A stretch of DNA of 64,000 nt from Zanthoxylum bungeanum. Taxonomy: Eukaryota; Streptophyta; Magnoliopsida; Sapindales; Rutaceae. The stretch covers positions 108,804 through 172,803 of the forward strand of contig SKCR01023721.1 in NCBI GenBank assembly GCA_019454045.1, in the 5' to 3' direction. Within the stretch, counting starts at the first letter, position 1. The number at the start of each line of letters is the position of its first letter. Below the pieces are notes generated by a model. It saw only the letters and a program-made list of their open reading frames with translations. It made no database searches and was not told the DNA's origin. Below are positions 57,040 to 64,000 of the stretch, piece after piece. The position numbers and the translations under genes are program-made.

Positions 57040-58391
57040 TCCAAATCAATTGGATTTGGTTCTGTGTTGCTGGGAAGATTACCTGGCGGTCTGTAACTCT
57101 AAGCATTGGTCAGTTGTCCAATTTGATTCTACAGTGCTTTAATAGAAGCATATTGATTTTGAATTAATGCTGCATGAGATTGAAACAAAGCATCATACCT
57201 AGCTGCTTGAGAGTCGTGTTTTGCTTCTATCTTTTTCAAGTGGGTCAGCACTTCTGTTATTCCTGTTTCTTTGTCATACTCCTGGCTTTTGTTTTGCTAT
57301 TGGAATCCGGGTGGTGGATTGTTCATTTACCCTGAATTGTTGTTCTATGCGAAATTATGATGATTCCTCCACCCTGGGTTGTAGGTGTTGGAATATGGAT
57401 TGTTCCATTGTCTGTTGAAATTGTTGATGTAATTCACCGTTTCTTTATGTTGGTTTGGCTCTGGTGCTCATCCATATGGTGAACTTGTGGTTCCAGCAAT
57501 GTTTACAACTTGTGTGCTGAGTGTTTCCAGGTATTTGCACATCTGATCTAACTTAGTATTCACTGCTGAGTTGGCTCCAACTTCATATATTCCTGCAATT
57601 ATCTGGATCATGCTTCTTTCTGTTGGCCACAAGAAATTATTGTTAGTCATTTCTTCGATTAAGTCCCAGGCTTGATCTTCTCCTTTTTCCATCAAAGCTC
57701 CTCCAGCAGCAGCATCAATTGTGGTTCTCATTAGTCCAGAAAGTCCATTATAGAAAGTTTGGACTTGAAGCCACTTTGGAATCTCATGGTGATGACATTT
57801 TCGGAGCAAATCTTTGAATCTTTCCCAAGCTTCGCAGATGGATTCTGAATCTTGCTACACGAAGGATGTAATGTCATTCCTCAACTTTGCAGTTATGGCT
57901 GGTGGAAAGTACTTTACAAGGAATTTTGTGGCTAAAGTGTTCCAAGTTGTGATGAAACCTGCTTGTAGTGAATGTAGCCAAGCTTTGGCTCTGTCTTTCA
58001 AGGAATATGGAAAAACTCGCAGTCTTATTGCTTCTTTTGATGCTCTGTTGTAATTGAAAGTGCCGCAAACTTCCAAGAAGTTGCTGATGTGGGCATTAGG
58101 ATCTTCAGTTGCATTCCCCCCAAACTAAACTGACTACTGAATCATCTGAATGCATGTTTTGATGTCACACGCATTTTCTGGTAAGGGAGGAAGTACAATA
58201 CATGAAATGAAGCCGTCAACCACCGGAATGGTTCTGTCACGAATGAGAATTGGTGGTGCAACTTATAAAGGTTCAGGTTCCATGTTAACAATTGCTTCTT
58301 GCCCTTCTCGTCTTTCCCTTCTCAACTGTCTGATGGTTCTTTCAATCTCTGGGTCAAGCGGTCGGAGTTCAAAGCTTCTGGTTCGTCTCAT
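57040..58391 (-). pseudogene. gag: gag of the Athila-type element, interrupted
   Basis: Minus-strand ATG at 58391 begins MRRTRSFELRPL, a basic start with IERTIRQLRRERREG. After a gap the core reads FPYSLKDRAKAWLHSL and FLVKYFPP (58076-57855), then IPKWLQVQTFYNGL and TRTTIDAAAGGALM-like sequence (57809-57468), all typical for Athila gag. The end, about 57250-57040, still reads QNQYASIKALQNQIGQL and RPPGNLPSNTE. Frames shift at least three times. Confidence 0.8.
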
Positions 58392-58494
58392 GTAGTGTCT
58401 GAGAACCTGAAACACTAGAAAACAAAAACAATAAGTAAAAAAGAAATTATATACAAATAAAGTATCCAACCCCAAACTAATAGTGAAAGATAAA

Positions 58495-58519
58495 TAAGTC
58501 CCCGACAACGACGCCAAAA
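58495..58519 (-). other. Primer binding site of the Athila-type element
   Basis: On the minus strand TTTTTGGCGTCGTTGTCGGG, about ten bases after the LTR end. It matches the tRNA-Asp-type site (TGGCGCCGTTGCCGGGG) with two changes. Confidence 0.75.
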
Positions 58520-58529
58520 ACTTGACCGG

Positions 58530-60572
58530 TGCGTAATCACACGCGTATAACGCAAGCACACGTATCGTTCAAGTAGTATAAAAAGTATCGATCCAACGAG
58601 GACTTAAAACCTTTTGTTATCAATTTATGAAGTTAAATGTTTACAAGTATCTAATGGATTGATTGTTTGAATGAGTGGTGACTTTAAAATTAAAACAAGT
58701 AAATAAAATTGCTTGAAAGTAGATTGAAGAAAATTCAAATTTATAAAACTATACAGGGTTGTGAATCATTCCAATATCTTTATAAAAGATGAAGTGATTA
58801 TTTTACGTTTGTGTAATATATTGGTTTATTAACATGAAACACGGAATTATGTAAAAGCCTTTTCCGATGGTCAAATACAAATACCCAGTATAACCCAATT
58901 AATCATATTCATATGTTAATCAAGTTATCTGAATTCATTAAGATTAAGTTCCAATTATGACTACCCCCGCTTGACATGTATATTCCTATCATGTAAGGAA
59001 ATCTATTAAAATGTTATCTATCCTCAAGGAAGATCGTGGGCTATTGAGTCTAAGGTCTTTAACCTAAAATCTCATTTCCAAGTTCATTTTAAGTTTACCA
59101 GTTCAATTTTATTATGGCCAGTTAATAAAAAACATTAGGATTAAGGCTCAATAAATAAACCTTTATATTACCCAAACTGAAATTTAACCCCTTATAAATC
59201 GGTGATATTGGATTTCATCACAACCCCAGATAATTGGCTTAGTTACGACACATATTTACGGGTAGTAAAAACTTAAATAAAAGAAAATACATAAAGTAAA
59301 TTGCTGGAAATTAAATACTGAAAAGTAAATGCTAGAAATTAAATTACTGGAAAGTAAATGCTGAAAGTAAATAAAGTAAAAGTACAATAAAGAAAATGCT
59401 GAGGTAAAATGATCCACTTTTATTACTATTATTTTAGATATCTCCCTTAATATAATATATTAACTTTGCGTGATAATTACTAACCAGCCATATATGCGGT
59501 ATACTGATTAAGTCAAATTAATAATTAATTACTAACCGACCAACCAGGCGGTATCCATGCTTAGTCAGGTTAAAACCAATTTATAATTAATTATCAACCG
59601 ACTAATATGACGGTATCCACGTTAAGTCAGATTTTAAATAGTTATTATATTATAATTATGAGAGATTAATCTAACTAGCAATAATAAAAGCTTTACCTTT
59701 TTACCCCAGTAAGGGGGAGTTACCCCTCATTGCTTGAAAAGTAAAAACTGAAAAAGTAAAGAAAGAAAAGTATTGTGCGTAAAAGTAAATTGCGGAAAGT
59801 AAAAACTGAAAAGTAAAGAAAAGAAAGTGCGAAAGCGGAAATTAATTATTGAAAGTTGTAAATAAACAAACAAGATACAATCTTCTTAGTTATTCTTAAG
59901 GAATTTCAAAGAAGAAAATATGCATTTACAAATGAAATGACTTGGTATTTATAGGCAAAATTTTGCCTCCACCAAATCCATTATTAAATTCTCCACCAAA
60001 TCCATTATTAATTGCTCCACTAATTGCTCCACCAAATCAATTATTAATTGCTCCACCAAATTCATTATTAATTGCTATCATGTTTGGTGGAAGCTTGACT
60101 ATTTTTATTTTTTATTTATTTTTTTGCTTTGAAAATGACTTTAATAATTACACATAACACACTTTCGGATATTTCATCAATTTCGGTCATGAAATCTTCA
60201 GAATTCGAAATTATTTTGTTATTCAAAGTTGTAGATCTTTGAGTCTTCTTTAATCGGGAACTTGAATTAGCTCAATTCGATATCGAAGTAAGAAGTTATG
60301 CCCAAAATACGACAATTGTGCAAAATTGGAATTTCCGAAACTGCACTTCGTTAGAACGCAATTTCAAGTTTCCAATCTCCAAAATTAATATGTCAAGTCC
60401 AATTTTTACCTTTATTTGACCCACATTTCGTACTAAATGATTCTATTGAGTCTCAATATTATTTTATCTGCAAAATAAACTAAAACACATCAAAACGTTC
60501 ATCAAACCCGAGAAACTAAACAAAATATTAAGTAAAAGGGGCGGTAAATATTGATATATTTTCCGCTCATCA
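58530..60572 (-). repeat. LTR of the Athila-type element
   Basis: On the minus strand TGATGAGCGGAAAATATATC to GTGATTACGCA, 2043 bp. TATAAATA on that strand at 59953-59946. Contains short tandem repeats: TCCACCAAATCCATTATTAA-like units at 59967-60076 and ACTAACCGACC..GGTATCC units at 59480-59640. Confidence 0.75.
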
Positions 60573-61281
60573 GATATAACGGTCAACCCCGTTTCGCTCC
60601 AAATAAAATATTTTAGGGCAAATTATCATCATTCACAATTTGATTCATCAAAAAATCTTAATTGGGCATCTGTACTGATGTCCAAAGCTTAGTTGGGCGT
60701 TAGACGCCCAACATTTAAATGATGTATATTCTTAGATGGGCATCTTGGGCGCCGATGGACCCCTATTTTCTTATAAAAGCACACACACGGTGTACATTTC
60801 AGTGTGACGAATCTTTCTATTTTTTTAACTAAGTTTGAGTCTTAAATTTTTTTCCAAAGTTTATATTCGAATTTATATCAATTGAATATTTGTATCTTTG
60901 AATAAATTTCATTTTTCAAATAAAAAACTATTTTAAAAAATAAAATAAAATAACAAACTAAATAAAACTACTTGAATAGCACCCTAAAAAATCTCAATAT
61001 TCAGAAACCTGTTGCTGGGCACTTTCATAAATATATAAAAGTCGGCATTGTTGAGTGAACTTCAAAAGCACTATCTTCCCAAAATTCTACCAGGAAAAAT
61101 CTCCAAATTGAACCTACACGTCAAAATAGTTTAATTCTCATGAAACGGCGGCGTTTAGGTGACATGGATTTTTTTTTTTTAGAAAAAGGGCCCATGAAGA
61201 AACAATAAAAAAAAAAGAAAATAGAAGAAGGAAATTTGAGCACGAAATAGAAAGTGTTTTCATTTCTCTCAACTTCAGACG
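60573..61281. other. Upstream region of the NlpC/P60-like gene
   Basis: Contains a perfect 9-bp inverted repeat, GTTGGGCGT-TAG-ACGCCCAAC (60692-60712), among other TGGGCGTC/TGGGCATC phrases shared with 44110-44170. The last 100 bases are probably leader. No gene. Confidence 0.4.
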
Positions 61282-61700
61282 ATGTCTATGCCATTATCGT
61301 CTTCGTCCTCTCATTCTTTAACATTACTATTAATCTGCTCTCTATTATTACTAACGTACCCATCAAATTCACTAAAATACCCATTTCACCCTCGAGACAT
61401 TCTGCCTCTTTTACCTCGGCAGGTGTCATGGCCAATCTTGAACTCTCTCAACGGGGCTGTGGACTTGCTTCCAGCATTCGTGGGCGCTGCCTCGGCTCAA
61501 AACGATACCGTCGAGTGGAAAGGCGCCTGCTTTTATCAGAACCGAGCATGGATGGAGTTTCATAACAAGTCTGGGAGCGAGTTTGGTGGTGGCACCCTTC
61601 ATATAAAGGTCATTTTCTTTTCATCTTTAATGATTATTTGAGAACTTTTGAAGTGTTGGGCATCTCTTAGTTTCTGATTTTAGTTAATTTTATTGCTTAG

Positions 61701-61757
<57 letters not shown>

Positions 61758-64000
61758 TTTTTTGGGTGGAAATTTGAATTTTTGGGGTGTTTGTTGGAGA
61801 ATTGGCATGTGGGTATGTGAGTTTCTTTAAAAAATAACTGTTTATTTGTAATTCTCTGATTTTTTTCTGGGAATTTGGAGGATTGTGTTTTGGTTTGGTT
61901 GAATTTTAGGGTTAAAAGTTAAGTTTTTATTTTTTAGTTTGTATTTCAAAATAGTTTCTTTGGGTAGTTTTCTGACATTTCTGTCTGGTCAAATGGAATC
62001 CAGAACACTGGTATACTTCTGGATCTGAGATCAAGGTTATAAAGGTTTTATGATAGCTTAAATGATCTATTTTAACAGATATTTTGCACTTTTTTTCTTT
62101 CATTATGGCAGACTTCATAAAAATTGGCAATCATTGGCATAGTATATATAGGGTGATGCCTTTTTTTTCTTCCTAAAAAAAATTGAATACACTAATTACT
62201 GCTAATGAGAAACAAATTTTTCATGGGAATTTTGGTATATGTCGCACTGATGGTGCTTGTCATGATCTATTTGCATATCAAGATATGGGCATCATCTTTA
62301 ACAAGTGTGGCCTTAAAGCTACTATCAGACTTCTTTCCTTATAATTGTGCTACAGAAGTTCTATAATTTTACTGCTACAGTTTCGTATGTTGTGAGCTAG
62401 ACAATTGGTTATTATAGTTGTTGGTAATCAAATTATTGAAAAGAGGTATTTCTGTGCTTATCCAGGTTAGTGATGCCCATAGTTGGACGTGCATGGATCT
62501 TTATGTCTTTGCTACTCCATACCGTGTGACATGGGATTACTATTTTGTATCCCGGGAGCATACATTGGAATTCAAAGAGTGGGAAGGGAAACCTGAGTAT
62601 GAATATGTAAGTTGCCATTTTCCATTGTTTCAGCGCTTGCGGCTTGCCTCAGGTATTAGATGCTATTGAAGTGAACATTTGTTATGTGGTAGTATTAAGT
62701 TTTTTCAAAACCAGGTTAAAAACAAGGGAGTTTCGATTTTCCTCATGCAAGCTGGGATGCTAGGAACCCTTGGAGCCCTGTGGGATGTATTTCCTCTATT
62801 TACTAATACTGGATGGGGTGAGAGCTCCAATCTCGGGTTTCTCAAGAAGCACATGGGAGCCTCCTTTGAATCACGTCCTGAGCCCTGGGTTACCAATGTC
62901 ACTGTCGAAGAAATTCATTCTGGAGATTTCCTGGCAGTATCAAAAATCCGTGGACGGTGGGGTGGTTTTGAGACATTGGAGAAGTGGGTGACCGGAGCTT
63001 ATGCTGGTCATACTGCTGTTTGCTTAAGGGATTCTGAGGGGAAGCTATGGGTCGGTGAATCAGGACATGAAAATGACAAGGTGAAGCTCCCTGACTTGTA
63101 AAATTTTGGCGATAGTATAGGACTCTGATAAGCCAGAAACTTCTATTAATTCTTTAGGAGACAACAAATGTTGCAAATAGTTTTCTTCTTTTTTTGTTAC
63201 CAGAAATTATTATTTCACTCTTGGACACCCTATTCTAAGGGTTAAGTAGGATTTAAGTATTGCTTTGTGGAAAATTTTACCACATGTTTTGGAATTATTT
63301 GAAAACAGAGGAGCTAACTAATCAAGCACGGGGCTTGTTCTATAGTTATGTGTAACCGAGACCAGAGTTAATGCAGAAATTGTGCTTGAATTTTTCCATT
63401 TTATTTATTTATTTATTGGCAGGGAGAAGATATTATTGCTGTGCAACCATGGGACGAGTGGTGGGACTTTGAGGTGAACAGGGATGATTCCAACCCCCAA
63501 ATTGCATTGCTTCCTTTGCATCCAGATATGCGAGCCAAATTCAATGAGACTGCTGCTTGGGAGTATGCATTAAGCATGGATGGAAAACCTTATGGATATC
63601 ATAACATGATATTTAGCTGGATAGATACTATAAGCGGCAACTATCCACCCCCCTTGGATGCTCATCTGGTAGTTTTTATCTCGTAATGTCATGTATAATT
63701 TCCCTAACTAAGTTTGCCACAAATGGTGTTATGTTATCGCCAATCCTTGTATTCCCACTTTCATCCTTGAAAAAATTTAGCTGATGATTCATGATTTTTC
63801 ATTCCTGGGTGGTGCTTAAAAATTGGTCAAGCTAGTCTTCTGTTTCTTTCTTCAAAAATTTAAGCTTGTATTATCCAAATTTTTTGATTGCTTTCAAAAA
63901 TAAGAAAAAAAATCACTTTCCACCCGTTTTTACACCCTGAATTTAAAATGCTTTTCTCAACCAGTTTGATAGTGCATATATTTTACTTTGCTCCTTGTGT
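61282..64000 (+). CDS. Secreted NlpC/P60-like protein of the At4g27020/At5g54870 type, 3' end outside window
   Basis: Four exons are visible: 61282-61608, 62466-62606, 62715-63080, 63423-63668 (all phase 0, GT-AG), 360 residues, open at the right. A signal peptide lies in the first 30 residues (LTLLLICSLLLLTYPSNS). The second to fourth exons give VSDAHSWTCMDLYVF, GWGESSNLGFLKKHMG and then SGDFLAVSKIRG.., AGHTAVCLRDSEGKLWVGESG and GEDIIAVQPWDEWW. G-D-F, then G-H-T-A-V, then V-x-E-S, is the layout of permuted NlpC/P60 (YiiX-like) amidases. Arabidopsis relatives are labelled inositol phosphatase in databases, as I recall; I see no phosphatase motif. No further exon is visible in 63669-64000. A (TA)n run lies in intron 1 (61708-61755). 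Confidence 0.8.

Larger units (their letters stand above)
57030..60572 (-). mobile_element. Athila-type gypsy element, 5' half only, minus strand
   Basis: Read on the minus strand: LTR 60572-58530, primer site, then gag from 58391 to about 57040, where similarity ends abruptly at the arrays. No pol and no second LTR. It is a truncated copy. Confidence 0.8.

Noticed and set aside
63669..64000. Further exon of the NlpC/P60-like gene
   Set aside because: No acceptor followed by coding sense was found; the stretch reads as intron.

Overview
This is nuclear DNA of a flowering plant, most likely a eudicot. The evidence is split genes with GT-AG introns, AT-rich intergenic DNA, nested LTR retrotransposons, many small DNA transposons, and three adjacent genes matching an Arabidopsis chromosome 4 neighbourhood as I remember it: an At4g27020-type gene, FAD4 (At4g27030) and VPS22 (At4g27040). 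The species cannot be read from the window.

Layout. 1-12904: a decayed Ty3/gypsy element of the Tat (dual RNase H) type with very long LTRs, inserted inside the 5' LTR of a pol-less Ty1/copia Sirevirus whose remainder runs 12905-17305. 17649-18512: an orphan tail of a plant-mobile-domain (PMD) gene. 24151-26502: an intact PMD gene with a long-TIR MITE directly upstream. 29340-31797: a two-exon Ole e 1/extensin-like secreted protein gene. 31936-44749: a field of SINE, hAT-like, Helitron-like and MITE insertions, including a second pol-less Sirevirus (39282-43524) nested in a hAT-like element (38848-44089). 45071-47358: VPS22/SNF8 (ESCRT-II) in seven exons, tail to tail with FAD4 (48891-47953, minus). 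50826-57030: a gypsy-type LTR and gag start followed by a multi-kilobase hairpin-forming repeat array. 57030-60572: the 5' half of an Athila-type element on the minus strand. 61282-63668: four exons of a secreted NlpC/P60-like protein gene running off the window.

The most unusual signal is a 96-nt module that occurs five times with no length change: twice in each LTR of the gypsy element, where flanks are unrelated, and once inside the second Sirevirus, an unrelated retrotransposon family. It folds on paper into a closed multi-stem structure. Between families (81% identity by hand count) two base pairs change in a compensating way. I do not recognise it. A second signal is the array at about 53900-55800, where dozens of short hairpins keep a TCATC-type loop while their stems change in compensating pairs.

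The host genes do not form one pathway: FAD4 acts on chloroplast phosphatidylglycerol, VPS22 in endosomal sorting, the Ole e 1 protein in the secretory pathway or cell wall, and PMD proteins are linked to transposon and gene silencing.
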